NCBI RefSeq assembly: GCF_008831285.2
Contig: NW_022204690.1
Location: 1-19,718, forward strand
Length of the DNA stretch: 19,718 nucleotides
Reading direction: 5' to 3'
DNA from: Nymphaea colorata
Lineage: Eukaryota > Streptophyta > Magnoliopsida > Nymphaeales > Nymphaeaceae
Positions 1 to 10,348 of this stretch are shown piece by piece. Every line of letters starts with the position of its first letter. Position 1 is the first letter of the stretch. The position numbers and the translations under genes were made by a program. The notes beneath the pieces were generated by a model that did not search any database, had not been told where the DNA came from, and worked only from the letters and a program-made list of their open reading frames with translations.

Positions 1-83
1 ACCCCAACCCCAACCCCAACCCCAACCCCAACCCCAACCCCAACCCCAACCCCAACCCCAACCCCAACCCCAACCCCAACCCC
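1..83. repeat. Telomere, (CCCCAA)n, C-rich strand
   Basis: The first 83 bases are an unbroken run of CCCCAA hexamers (about 13.7 copies) ending at CCCC before the unique sequence TTCATTTT. The C-rich strand reads 5'->3' inward, as expected at the left end of a linear chromosome. CCCCAA is the telomere unit of Tetrahymena and relatives; spirotrich ciliates use CCCCAAAA. The first gene ends only about 70 bases from the repeat, so there is almost no subtelomeric spacer. Confidence 0.98.
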
Positions 84-153
84 TTCATTTTAATGTGAAA
101 TATATTCTTCTTTGTGAGATTGATGCAATTATACGAATACTTTGAAAAATAAA

Positions 154-678
154 TCATTTTGGGCATATCTCTTTGATAATATCTATATCCTTCCGAAGAA
201 CTTTATCTCTCATGTAGTATTCAAAATATGCACTGAAGCCTAAGCCGAAGGTCATGAAGTATACCCATCTCAAGCTATTTTGGCTTAGGTTGAAACCTAA
301 CTCAGGCTCGAAATCTATAATATCCAAATCAATCTTTTCTTTGCTTCTCAACAGTCTCCTGCTATACTTATCGTAATTAGATTTGCATTTCTCGATAAAG
401 ATATTGAAAGCATTCATGATTTATCCCTTGAAGGTACTGTTTGAGTAGAAATACTTTTTATGATACTTTATACAAGCAAAGGCAAAATTTCCTTCCAAGG
501 GCGGTAGTGCCTCACTTTTATCCGCAATTTTTATCTGGTCGTATTCCTATTGATACTTTTTGACTTCCTAGTCGATATTATTTCGCGTGGGTGCGTATGT
601 AAAATTGAGAATGCATTCCGCATTCGTATATTTGCGGTAGATTTCTTCATACTCTTACCTTGCCTTGAGCCAAATCAT
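154..678 (-). CDS. Unrecognised protein next to the telomere
   Basis: Reads from ATG at 678 to TGA at 154-156 (174 aa) with TAA/TAG as sense codons (TAA at 655 and 421, TAG at 568 and 547). The frame is open further upstream to a TGA at 874, so the true start could lie up to 195 bases higher or in a short upstream exon; 678 is simply the first ATG. The protein starts MIWLKARKEYEEIYRKY, has a charged helical segment (EEVKKYQEEYDQIK), the phrase LPPLEGNFAFACIKYHKKYF in the middle, and one hydrophobic aromatic stretch (WVYFMTFGLGFSAYFEYYM) near the C terminus that could be a membrane helix. No family recognised. It is transcribed toward the telomere and is the outermost gene. Confidence 0.55.
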
Positions 679-1237
679 AAAATTCAGTCTTGAATAACTG
701 TATGTGATGGTTAGATATATGATGTAGAGATGATTGTAAAGGAAATTAGGAAATATTTGCCCACTAAAGTTGCTGAAGACAATGGCAAGATAATGGCCAT
801 GATCAAATATAGAAGATTTAGTGTAATTGTTGCTCCGATTTGCCAACGACTAACCGATGTTATCAATGGTTAGTCATTCTGGTTGATGTTTTAATTGGGT
901 TAGACATTGCGTTCGATTTCTTATGATTGTACTTAAAAGATAACAGGTCCGAAGGGTTAAGTTTTATGGCAACATTGCTCAAATCAGCCTAACTCATTTA
1001 TTTTTATAATTATACATCAATCCAAAATTATTACAATCGATGATTTCATGGTAAGAACTCAATTCTAAAGGAAAAAGCTTTTAGATTGAAAAAACGATTT
1101 TCGGAAATATCGAAAAGTGGCTCTATTTTAGGCAAATGTTAAATCAATTTTATATGTTCAGTTTCACTTTTACCCTAAAACAAGCATATTTGGAGTTTAT
1201 CACATATCATTTTATTTAAAATCTACACAGAAATTTG
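679..1237. other. Region between divergent genes, upstream side partly open
   Basis: Holds the possible N-terminal extension of the neighbouring minus-strand gene (to 873) and then about 360 bases of AT-rich sequence before the CAP-domain start on the other strand. The two genes are divergent, so this should contain both promoters. I see no RNA gene or repeat in it. Confidence 0.4.
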
Positions 1238-2240
1238 ATGTCTGTCATTCCTCCCGCGTAAACGTTGAAGTATATGAATGAAGCACGCACCCAACCAAAG
1301 AAATTTGCGGAATATGTGAAAAAGGAGCTTGGGACTTTCTTCAGCCAGAGCCAAATGCCCCTATACCCCGGATGCAACTACAGCACAAACGAAGGTCAGG
1401 GAGCTTGGAAGTAAGCCATCACCTTTCTCAACAGCCAAAACCCCCTCCCAGCATTTGTCCTTAACTAGGGACTCACTTTGGCTGCCGAAGACCATGCTGT
1501 GATATGGCAAAGACTGGCATTTTCGGCCACAATAGCTCGAACGGGGCAAGCTTTTCAGACAGAATCACAAAGAGATGTGGCAATCCTACGGATCCGCAGG
1601 ATAAAACATGGTCAGAGTTCAAGTGGAGGGAAGAAACACGCCCTGCAGACAGTTATGGGCTTGATCATTGACGATGGTGTGCCGAACAGAGGACACAGAA
1701 CAAATATCTTCTCGAAAGATTTCAAATATGTGGGAATTAGCTCCAGAGTCCAAGGCGACAAATTATTACTGTAATTGATTTCCATTCCAACAATCTGCCG
1801 ACCTTAAACGGCTCACAGAGTAACTCAAACGTGGGCAACAACTTACATTACGAAAAGAAAGGGTAAAAAATGTATAACATAGAAACAACAACCAGTTCAA
1901 CCAAGGAAGTTTCGACTTCGGAAACGATATCGGCTATGGAAGTGGAGGCTCAAATAAGAATCACTTCCAGCAATTCGGAGCAAAGTTTGGCAACCAGGCA
2001 GATAATGACGGATGGGGAAATAGTGACGGTTGGGGCAAAGATTTCAGCAACCAAAACAATGGATGGCCGAAAGGAGGACAGATATCAACTCAGGGACAAG
2101 GCCAAAGACGAGTTATTTCCACATCAACAAGCACCAAATCCCAAACCTGCAACGGCGTGACCAAAATCGTGAAGATAACCAAGACAAAATACTCCGACGG
2201 AACATAGTAGGAGGAGAGGGAAGAGACCATCAAGAGCTGA
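1238..2240 (+). CDS. CAP/SCP-domain protein with Gly/Asn/Trp-rich tail (frameshifted)
   Basis: Starts MSVIPPAKTLKYMNEARTQ and carries a complete CAP domain: PKKFAEYV, NEGQGAW, PLPAFVLNEGLTLAAEDHA, DMAKTGIFGHNSSNG (the HxSS region) and the signature LIIDDGVPNRGHRTNIF followed by FKYVGI. A low-complexity tail follows, rich in Asn, Gly, Phe and Trp (GWGNSDGWGKDF), then a Thr/Ser stretch and KYSDGTEEEEREETIKS before TGA at 2238. There is no signal peptide, so it may be cytosolic, unlike most secreted CAP proteins. The domain runs through three frames: one base appears lost near 1500, one gained near 1618, one lost near 1770 and one lost near 1870 (possibly in the A-run). Similarity continues on both sides of each break, so I favour consensus errors over a dead gene. 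CAP proteins have diverse roles; the substrate or ligand here is unknown. Confidence 0.8.
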
Positions 2241-2308
2241 TCGTGATAATCCATCACATAAAATTAATTTTATAAAGAATAACTTAATATTTATTGGCAA
2301 TAAAATAA

Positions 2309-3309
2309 ATGAGTGAAAACTAAGTACTAAGGGCTTCCATCATCCAGTAGGCCAACAGCATAGGCGAAAGAAGAAGATTTGGACTTTTTAGCTCGCCAAT
2401 CTCCACAGCCATCGGCGATGACGGCCCCTATAAGACTAAAATTCGTAACTGATCATTAATCTAGATCCGAGAAATTAACAAGGAAAGCCAGTAACGTAGC
2501 CAAGAGGAATCTTCACCAACCCACCACGATCAGGCCAGCTAAACAAATCCCACTTTAGCAGCATCAACTCGCTAGCTGCAGGATAGGTCAAAGATGAGTA
2601 TATCGATCCCGATAGAAAACTTCTTCAAATCTAAAATTAAAACTTCAAAAAAGGCTTCAAGAAGGAACAAATGTTCATCCCTGCCTCAGGTTTCAAGGAA
2701 CTCTATATTCCTCCTTATGAGTACAAGGAAGAGAATAATCCATAAAAAGAACCGAAAAGAAATAGAGAGCCTGATGGAAAGGTGAAGACTAAGCCAAGGA
2801 ATGTTTACACCAACCAACAATCAACAGTGATAAGATCATTTTTCAAGCCAATCAAATACATCGAGGATCCTTATGAAAGAGCGCATCAACTGGAAGTTGA
2901 TCATGCCAAAAAATAAAAATCTTTATAAGGTGAGGCTTCATTCAAGCTGAACCTACACCCAAGACTACCTTGATAAAAGCAAAACTACTACGGAACCAGT
3001 GTCGAATTCCCAGAGGTACGCTCTTAGATAATTTAGAAAAAACCGAAAAACCGAAATTCAACATCTTCAAGCACGAGAACAGATGGAAATCAAGCAATCC
3101 GAATAAATCTGGCTTTATGGCTACTTTACTCCTTTTCCTCCATATAAGGAAGACCCACCGAGATAGAAGACACGCAAGCCAAAATAATAAAACAAAAAAG
3201 ATTCATTCAGAAGCATGAGCGTTTCGACTTCAAAGCCAAGCCCTTCGATTGCCTACCATCCTCAAAACCTGATCAGGACATTAGCCATAGTGTCAGCTTT
3301 AGACGCTGA
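2309..3309 (+). CDS. CFAP96: CFAP96 (C4orf47-like) cilia and flagella associated protein (frameshifted)
   Basis: Recognised from stretches matching the C4orf47/CFAP96 family: near the N terminus RRRFGLFSSP followed by IGD and PYKTKIRN; in the middle SGFKELYIPPYEYKEE and KPRNVYTN; then SFKLNLHPRDYLDKSK, the family's most recognisable motif; and at the end PSSKPDQDISHSVSFRR before TGA at 3307. Family members are about 300 aa and axoneme or basal-body associated; the span here gives about 333. The first reading breaks are one base lost near 2449, a compensated pair near 2964-2982, and further single losses near 3020, 3115 and 3140. It starts 68 bases downstream of the CAP gene on the same strand. 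The frame corrections are my inference from similarity, so the exact protein is approximate. Confidence 0.75.
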
Positions 3310-3533
3310 TACTCTGTTAATTGATTTCATCAGATTCGAATAAAATCACATATTTAATCAACTTTTTCAGATTTTATTCATCCAAGCCACCAAATAAATG
3401 ATAAAATCAGTATAATTCATATCTCATTGACCATATCCTAGATTTTACTTTGCTTTCTTGCTTTTTGATGAGTAAAAGAGAATAAATGAAATTGATGATC
3501 ATATTTTTCTGATGGGATGCATGAGCATGTATA

Positions 3534-4443
3534 TCATGACCGAGCTAAATATGATAGTACCCAGGAAAACACATTTTTTCCAATACCCATAATCTCATCG
3601 ACAAGCTAATGGTCGATGATGTTCGAATCCCAACTCTAAAAGGGCGTATCATCCACAATCGATCGTACAGCCTTTCTCACATCCTCAGATTATGCTTCTG
3701 ATTCATTCGGTATCTCTAAACTCGTGGAAAGATTATCTAATTTAGACAGAGTGTCAATTTTAGAGCCTAAAATATCTGTATTCTTTTGCTGTTTAGCTAT
3801 TCCGGACTCGGTGACTGCTTCAAGCAAGAAGATGGTACTTAGTGGGAAACTATTCTTTTCCTATTCTTCCAGCTGGCCATACTTCAGGACTCGTTTTTCC
3901 AGGTATATATCTTCTAGCAAGATATCCCGTTTTTAATGTGGTTGTTTATTGAAGAGAACACCGGTCAGTGGTTATCCATATAACGCTGAAAAAGAATAAT
4001 TAAAGATATTATTATTAATTTTCCCAGTTGAGTTTTACCTACGTTTCACAAATTTGTCTTTCGAGAACTAAAAGTTATAGTAGAGGAGGTGCAGTTCGAA
4101 CTAGTCCGTATCGTTTCGGCGTTTTCAACTTTTTATCGCAATTTTAATTGGATAGTTGCTGAAGGCTGCTCGTGAAAAAGAGCCTAAACGTCAAAGAGAA
4201 ACTTGATTCCTCGAAATTATATGCTCGTATATTTATTATCGTGACTTGGGGGGCTTTTTATAAATGACTCCGTGCTGGTTACCATCCGTTAGTCTAGATT
4301 AAATGATCTCTACTTTTCCAGAGCTCTAGAGTGTACGATGCGGACTCAGCATTACCAATGCCATCCGTGAGGTATATGATGTTAGGAGTCAAATGAAGCT
4401 CGCGAAGGGAAAGCACCTTCTTTCTCCGACTTGATGCAGACAT
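3534..4443 (-). CDS. Unrecognised protein, several frames, possible intron
   Basis: The well-formed C-terminal part ends at TGA 3534-3536 and reads ...LYGKPLTGVLFNKQPHKKRD, DIYLEKRVLKYGQLEEEEKN, a helical segment (SKIDTLSKLDNLSTSLE), then DDTPFESWDSNIIDHELVDE and a hydrophobic end (NVFSWVLSYLARS). Upstream, a TTCTTTTTCAG acceptor-like sequence at 3987-3997 suggests an intron, but single-base errors could explain the frame change equally well. An ATG at 4443 (MSASSRRKKVLSLREL) opens a frame to 3820 that disagrees with the C-terminal frame; other frames in 4020-4350 also give plausible protein (IYKKPPKSRKKIYEHIISRN; ATIQLKLRKKVENAET). I treat it as one gene whose 5' half cannot be resolved from this sequence. 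Confidence 0.45.
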
Positions 4444-4623
4444 CGGGATTACTCTCCTATATTATATCAACAAAATAATCTGTCTTGCCACTTTTATTTA
4501 TAGAATTAATCTATAAATATACTGACTCAAAGGGTTTTTTTTCTGGTAAAAAAATCAAGAGCTTAAGAAGGATTATACACCTATGGTTTTAAAAATTATG
4601 GGATTCGATCATTCATAAGACCT

Positions 4624-5019
4624 TCACAGATCTTTGTTCCAAAGTCCATTATACTGGTTAATGTAGACGGGCTCTCCAATAACCAAACTTTCCTCGTCAT
4701 CTGAGTCCTCTTTCTTGTCCTGGTGGACAAGTCCATACTGAAGTTCTTTGGCCTATTTGCTTTATAATTTGATGAAGTCCTTATTTTCAGTCAAGGTGGG
4801 TGGCTCAAAGACGTCGTTGAACATCTCGCTAATCGGCTATAGCGTTGGGTTGTTCTCCAGTCGCAGTCCTTCGAAAAGTTAGTTCAGGTGGTCATCGGAC
4901 TTGAAGATGTCCTCGTACATGTTGCCGATACTGTTCATGGCTTTCTAGAACTCATCATCGTGGCCTTCTTTGAGGAACTTGAAAGGGTCTTCCTTTTTGG
5001 GTGGGACTGCTTTCTTCAT
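4624..5019 (-). CDS. Unrecognised small acidic protein, intact
   Basis: A clean 131-aa frame from ATG 5019 to TGA 4624, using TAG three times and TAA twice as sense codons. It starts MKKAVPPKKEDPFKFLKEG, continues with helical, charged sequence (MNSIGNMYEDIFKSDDHLNK; LFEGLRLENNPTLEPISEMF) and an acidic stretch (DKKEDSDDEE) before the ending YINQYNGLWNKDL. No signal peptide or membrane segment. With Glu/Lys at the reassigned codons the helices become well-formed (FEKAM, KSKEAKEL). It lies 145 bases downstream of the first cysteine-rich gene's stop, same strand. Family not recognised; the intact frame and codon use make it a convincing gene. Confidence 0.7.
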
Positions 5020-5163
5020 ACTCTGTGAATAAATCAAATTAATTATAGTTTATGATCGGAATTCAAGTGTCTAAATGCTTAGAGCATTCGCCAACTTCTG
5101 ATAATAGATTTAATAGTTAAAGTGTATCGGATCAATGATGTTATTTGTTATTCTTTTGATGAT

Positions 5164-6990
5164 TCAGTTAAATCCTGATTTCTCATCTTTTGGAATTTTG
5201 AAATATGAGTCATTTGATGTGATTTCCGTTCTCTATTCTCTTTTATTCATCAACTTTTTCTTTCTTACGATATAGACAATAACACAGATAATTGATACGC
5301 CTCCAATCGAGCCAACCACTGCTGATACGATAACGATGGTACTGTTAGAAGGAGTTTAGCAGTTAAGACCATCAGGAGATAAGAATTTGCCATTTCCGCA
5401 TTAAAAACACTTTATACCTTTAAGAAGGGTTTATAGTTTGCATCCACTGCAATCATTAATAATCGTCGAGCAATCTACGCAGGCATTATTAATATTGACG
5501 AGGGAACGACCACAAGCAGTACAGGTAAGGTTGGAAAAATTTCCATAACAAGCTATGCAACCAGCGATAGATGTGCTGCAGGCAGTGCATGTCCCTCCAT
5601 TCTTATAATGAGTGCTAACGCAATCCAAGCAAGTTTCTGCGACAATATCACATGTTGCACAGTTGGGGATGTAGACTCCACAAGGCATACAGTTTGAAGA
5701 ATTGATGAAGAAGGAGTTTTAAGCACATGAAGAACATGCAACGTCTGTTCCGTTTTCATTTTTAGGACTACAGATAAGGCAATTAGGAATAGCATCCATG
5801 CAAGCAGTACAAGTTTTCCCGCTATCGTTCCTAAAGTAACCGGTAGCGCATGAGTTGCATGTATTATTGGTTGTGCTGCACTCTAGACATTATAGAATGG
5901 CCTCTGTGCAGGTCAAGCATGCTCCATTTACAAGGAGATAGCCACTATAGCATACAGTACAGGCCAATTTCTATTCAGTTATTGTGCAGGATATGCAATC
6001 GACGATGGTAAACTAGCATCTAATGCAAACATCCTTCAGGTAAAATCGATCGAGGCAGGCCAGGCACTTGTTATTAGCAAAATCACAATTCTCACAGTTA
6101 GGAAGGTGAACCACACACGGTTAGCAATATGAATAATTGACCCAGTAGTAATCCTGGGCGCAAGTTGTACAGTTAATTACGTCAAATCCAAATTAAATGC
6201 CTATAAAGCTGCAATCCGCGCAGCCAAATACTCCTTAATTGCACGGTACACAGCTTAGCTTATCCATTCTTAGGTAGTAGCCAGTGCTGCATAACTCGCA
6301 AGTTATATCCACATAATTGCAAGATAAACAGCCAGAGAAATAGTCACCACATTGTACGCAAGTATTGTTTGACAGGATTGTATTCATGCCACATTCTTGG
6401 CATGTGATGGCGGTGACGTCTTGATTGGCCACGCAAAGAGTGCAACTGCTAATCACCGATGAGCAAAGAGTGCAATCAGCACCGCTATTATTTTTGAATC
6501 TTCCAGATTCGCATAGATCACATGTGTAATTGAGAGTATTGCAAGTGATGCAACCTGGAATGGCCATATTGCAAGCCTTGCATACATTTCCATTATCGTA
6601 CATAAGGTAGTTGGGGTAGCAAGCTGCACACTATCGGTATTTAACGCATGTTGCACAGTTCGGAATGACATCTTGGCATAGTGCGCATGTAGCTGGCATA
6701 GTTGGAACTATTATATAGTTTTCATCACACGAAAGACATTCGGGAGTTGCGGTAAAGTTGTTGTACATACAGCCATTGCAGTGAGATGTAATCGTTACGC
6801 ATGCGATGCATGAAGTAGTGTCTTTGGTATAGTATCCTGGATCGCATTATTAGCATGAGGTAGGGTATGTGGGACAAAGGTTGCAGTTTTGCATTGTGCA
6901 ATTTTAATTCTCCTTTACGCTAATTTGGAATGGCGTAACCTTGGCAATGCAGGCGAGGCTAATAATGGCTAGAAAGATGCTAGCACCCAT
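5164..6990 (-). CDS. Cysteine-rich type I surface protein 1, intact
   Basis: A single unbroken 608-aa frame without introns. MGASIFLAIISLACIAKV is a signal peptide. Most of the protein is CxxC repeats of the pattern IPNCxxC...CxxC..GYY...CxxC, resembling growth-factor-receptor/furin-like cysteine-rich modules, with many N-x-S/T sites. Near the end comes CGNGKFLSPDG, then a membrane helix (STIVIVSAVVGSIGGVSIIC and on to IVYIV), a basic stop-transfer (RKKKLMNKREERTE) and the tail ITSNDSYFKIPKDEKSGFN. TAA and TAG are used many times inside the frame and TGA only at the end, making this gene the clearest proof of the altered code. It resembles ciliate immobilization antigens in layout, but those are usually GPI-anchored; this one is transmembrane with a cytoplasmic tail. 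Confidence 0.9.
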
Positions 6991-7318
6991 ATCGTAATCA
7001 AGCTATATTATTTTGTAGATTAATAATCATAATCCATAACAATTTTAGCAAGAAAAGACAATATTCTTGATATGGAATAAATTGGGAAAAGATGATTAGT
7101 TGTATTGAATTTATTTATAAATCCTAGAAGATTATATTCAATTATTAAAGTTGTGTGGTAAAGATAAGGTGAAAAAAATAAGGATAAGATATTCACCATC
7201 AATAAATGCAATAAAAAGTCTCTTTACAGCAGAATCTAATAAAATGATCAAAAAATCTTGTGATATTTATCCATTTTCAAATTAAATTTAACTAGCAAAT
7301 CAGATCATGTGTAAGGAT
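6991..7318. other. AT-rich spacer between two surface-protein genes
   Basis: About 330 AT-rich bases separating the start of surface protein 1 from the stop of surface protein 2; it should hold the promoter of the former and the 3' UTR of the latter. No gene or repeat seen. Confidence 0.5.
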
Positions 7319-8599
7319 TCAGTCTTGGATACGATTTTACTCCTTGGAGATTTTGAAATATGAGTCATTCGATGTGATTGATGTCTTCTACAATCTTTAC
7401 CTAGCTGATTTTTTCTTCTTTCTGATGTAGACGACCAAAAACGTCACTCCTAGTATTGTAACACCACCGGCTATCGCTAAGACGATAATAATCGTATCCG
7501 TGTATGCATCTTAGCAGGATAAGCTGTCAGATGATAAAACCTTTCCACTTCCGCATTAGACGCACTTTATCTTTAAATTCTAGCTATCCTGTTGGCAAAT
7601 ATTACAATCAGCTATCACATCTGAACACACAGTGCAAACATCATTCAATACAACTAAGGCATGCTCACAAGCATAACATTTCTTCTGTGGTCCAGAAGCA
7701 TTAAAGGCGCATCTTGTGCAATTGCTTATCAATTGAGAACAAAGCCTGCAGCCAGTTTAAGCATCAACGAAATAAGTATCATTGCAGGTCAAGCAAGTCC
7801 AGTTAGATTGATTGCTAAATGAACAACTTACACAGTTTGGGACGAATAATGAACAATTAAAACATTGATCGTCTTTGAGACCATATCCATTCTTACAGCT
7901 ATTGCAGACAAGCTCTTTTTAGACAAAAATGCAAGTATCACAAAAATCCATCAAAACCTCGCACTTGGCACAGGCTTTGTTTGCTATTAGAATGTATCTT
8001 ACATTGCATTCAATGCATAGCTTTTCGGTTGTGTTACAAGTCATGCAATTTTGGACAAACTTAGAACAGGCTACGCATTGATGTTAATTGACGAGGACGT
8101 AATTAGGGAAGCATTCGGTACAAGTTACGTTCAAATAAGTCCCATTGACATTTGGCATAGAGCACGTAAGGCACCCTAAGGCAGCATTTTCGCAAGAATT
8201 GCAGGTTTTGTTTGTTGGATCGAGGTAGTATGATTGGGTGCAATTGGTGCAAGTATTCTTGATGATATCGCAGACGATGCATTTAGGAACCAAAACTGAG
8301 CAGCTGATGCATGCATTGCTTTTGAGGATGTATCCTTGGGAACACATGTTGCATATTACTGTTGTGCTCTGGTAGCAATTAAGGCAATTGGGGATGGTAG
8401 CTGAGCATAGGACGCATTTGTTAGCAGCTAGGTAATAATTTTGCAGGCACATCTAGCAGCTGTCTACGCTGAGCTGGCATGAGATGCAGTTTGGATCAGT
8501 GCACTATCCTGCATTTATTGATGATGAAATATGAATAATTTGGGAAGATTTAGCGAGACAGAGGAGCAGAATTGCCAAGATGATGCGGTGATTGCTCAT
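7319..8599 (-). CDS. Cysteine-rich type I surface protein 2, intact
   Basis: An unbroken 426-aa frame. MSNHRIILAILLLCLAKSS is a signal peptide; the body consists of CxxC modules (NCLNCYQSTTVICNMCSQGY, KCIVCDIIKNTCTNCTQSYY) as in its neighbours. It ends CGSGKVLSSDSLSC, a membrane helix (DTIIIVLAIAGGVTILGVTF then LVVYI), a basic RKKKKSARKR and the tail ITSNDSYFKISKEKNRIQD. The ten residues ITSNDSYFKI are identical to those of surface protein 1, and the DNA there is almost identical too, while the ectodomains have diverged. It is shorter than its two paralogues. Function inferred only as a cell-surface receptor or antigen. Confidence 0.88.
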
Positions 8600-8937
8600 T
8601 ATCTTTTCAATAGATGCGATTATTAATTATAATCAAACTAATCAATGATTATCTTTGCCTTTTCATATTTATTTCCTTACCAGAATATCTAATTGGCTTA
8701 TTCTATGGAACTTTTCTTCATTAAATATGCCATTAGAGATTCATACCAAATAAACTGGATGATTTATTTGCGTTGGAATATGTCAATTCGTTCATTCCAG
8801 CCAAAAAATAATCAAGATTAGCATATGCAATAAATATCAAATAAAAGTAAAAAATAAGATTCATTTTTCCCTACTATTTAACTTGGCTAGCTTCTATGAG
8901 GATTAGGTAGGGTAATATAAAATAGATAGTATCAAAC
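8600..8937. other. AT-rich spacer
   Basis: About 340 AT-rich bases between the start of surface protein 2 and the stop of the kinase gene, both on the minus strand. It should contain the promoter of surface protein 2. No gene, RNA or repeat seen. Confidence 0.45.
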
Positions 8938-9939
8938 TCAGTTTGAAAATGCCCCAACCAAGGCATTTCTGTCCACTTCCTTTTGCAAGAAAGGATGATT
9001 CTTGATATTTTCCAAAGTGAACCGTTTGTCAACATTAACTTCCAAAATCCCATTGATCAGGTTCATGGCCGATGCCGGAATATCCTTATTTCTTATGAAA
9101 CCTTCACATATCGAGTCCAAAATCTCCTCCTCACTCTCTCCATTGAACGGATTGTCCCCCGTGAACAATTAATAAAGAATAATCCCAAGCGCCCATACAT
9201 CAACGCTTTTCTTCACAGGATTTTGTCTTCTTTTTTTGGACAGTCTTTCAGGCGCGAGATATTAGAGCGTTCCCGAGCTGGAGGTATCGATTTCTAGTTC
9301 CTTGGTAACTAGTCCAAAGTCCGTAGCGAAAAGATTGACTAAATAGCATATAGTCTACGTGAATAGTCTAGCAAAAAGTTATCGGGTTTTAAGTCTCTGT
9401 GAACGAATCCGAGATTGTGAACCTCTTAAACGGCCTCAACCACAGCTCTAAACGCGAAGACAATAAAATCCAGGTGCCTCTGGGTGCATCTCTGAGTGGT
9501 GTTGGTAAACTGCTTTAATAGATGAGTCAAATTCCAAGGATATTCCTTCATGACTATCAGTCTGAAGTCTTAGGCGTTTATTATCTCCCGTCTGAATGGG
9601 TAAAAAGTTACACTTCAACCATGTGGTCCAGGTGGTATTGTTAAAGGAAGGCATTTTCTTGGTTCTGATGGATTTTTTCTGAGGCCTGCGTTTAAAATAT
9701 TTCGGTGATCTTGAGCGCTACGGTTTCGCAGCTATTTCTCTGCTTGCCGATCCAAACGAGACTATTGTCGGTCTCCGCCACCAACCTCCCAAAACGAAGG
9801 CCGGGAAGCGATGGTTCCAATATGCCGGAAGGTAAAGTTCGTCCTAGAATTCACACATGGTCTCTAGCTATTCCTTGAGCAGGAACTCCGACCCAGCAAT
9901 CGACTGGCAGCAGCGGAATGGCGAAGGAATGGCCGTCAT
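8938..9939 (-). CDS. Serine/threonine protein kinase (frameshifted)
   Basis: A complete kinase domain is readable. After an N-terminal segment (MTAIPSPFRCCQSIAGSEF) come the Gly-loop region (GLRFGRLVAETD), the catalytic Lys in ETVALKI, the helix-C Glu in ENAFL, the catalytic loop HRDLKPDNFLLD, DFG, the activation-segment end GTLKYLAPERL, DVWALGIILYKLFTGDNPF and a C-lobe ending NHPFLQKE; TGA at 8938. All catalytic residues are present, so it should be active. The subdomain XI style (KRFTLENIKNHPFL) is CAMK-like, but I cannot assign a subfamily. Frame changes near 9820, 9605 and 9335 interrupt it although similarity continues; the segment just before DFG is the least certain. It sits between two surface-protein genes on the same strand, with no other evidence of a functional link. 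Confidence 0.85.
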
Positions 9940-10348
9940 TGGATGTAGGAGAGCTTATAAGTAAATTTTAATTATTTGGAGGATCGTTGGAAATATCAGG
10001 GTCGCGGACGCGAGAAACGGGATGATTAACCGATGGGCGGAGAGGGATTATTGGGGGAAATCGATTGGAAGGCTTGGATATTTGAAAGCGAATAAAATAT
10101 GGGGATTTGTGGAGATTTATTGGTCTGAGTTATATTCCACAAATATGTAATTAACCTACTTCACCAAATATTTTTTTTTCTTCAAACCAACAAACTAATC
10201 CCTACCAATCGATCAGTAGCTACTTTCTAGTTTCATTTATGCCCATCTATTATCCCTTAACGTTGCCTATCCCCCAGGATATCTTCACTATGCTATTGCT
10301 TTACTTTTCATCAAGAAATGCTAATTTGAATAAGGTTGGAGATATCTA
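9940..10348. other. Spacer upstream of the kinase gene
   Basis: About 410 bases between the kinase start and the stop of surface protein 3. The half near the kinase is G-rich, the other half AT-rich with a run of nine T. It should hold the kinase promoter and the surface protein 3' UTR. I see no gene in it. Confidence 0.45.

Noticed and set aside
1238-3309. CAP and CFAP96 genes as degenerate pseudogenes
   Set aside because: Motifs are well preserved on both sides of every frame break and lesions are almost all single-base losses, which points to sequence errors; only resequencing can settle it.
4080-4130. tRNA-like GTTCGAAC sequence
   Set aside because: No matching T-stem, acceptor stem or anticodon arm could be folded around it.
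5164-6990. Reading the surface-protein genes with the standard code as strings of short pseudogene fragments
   Set aside because: With TAA/TAG as sense codons the whole 608-codon frame is open from a signal peptide to a cytoplasmic tail.
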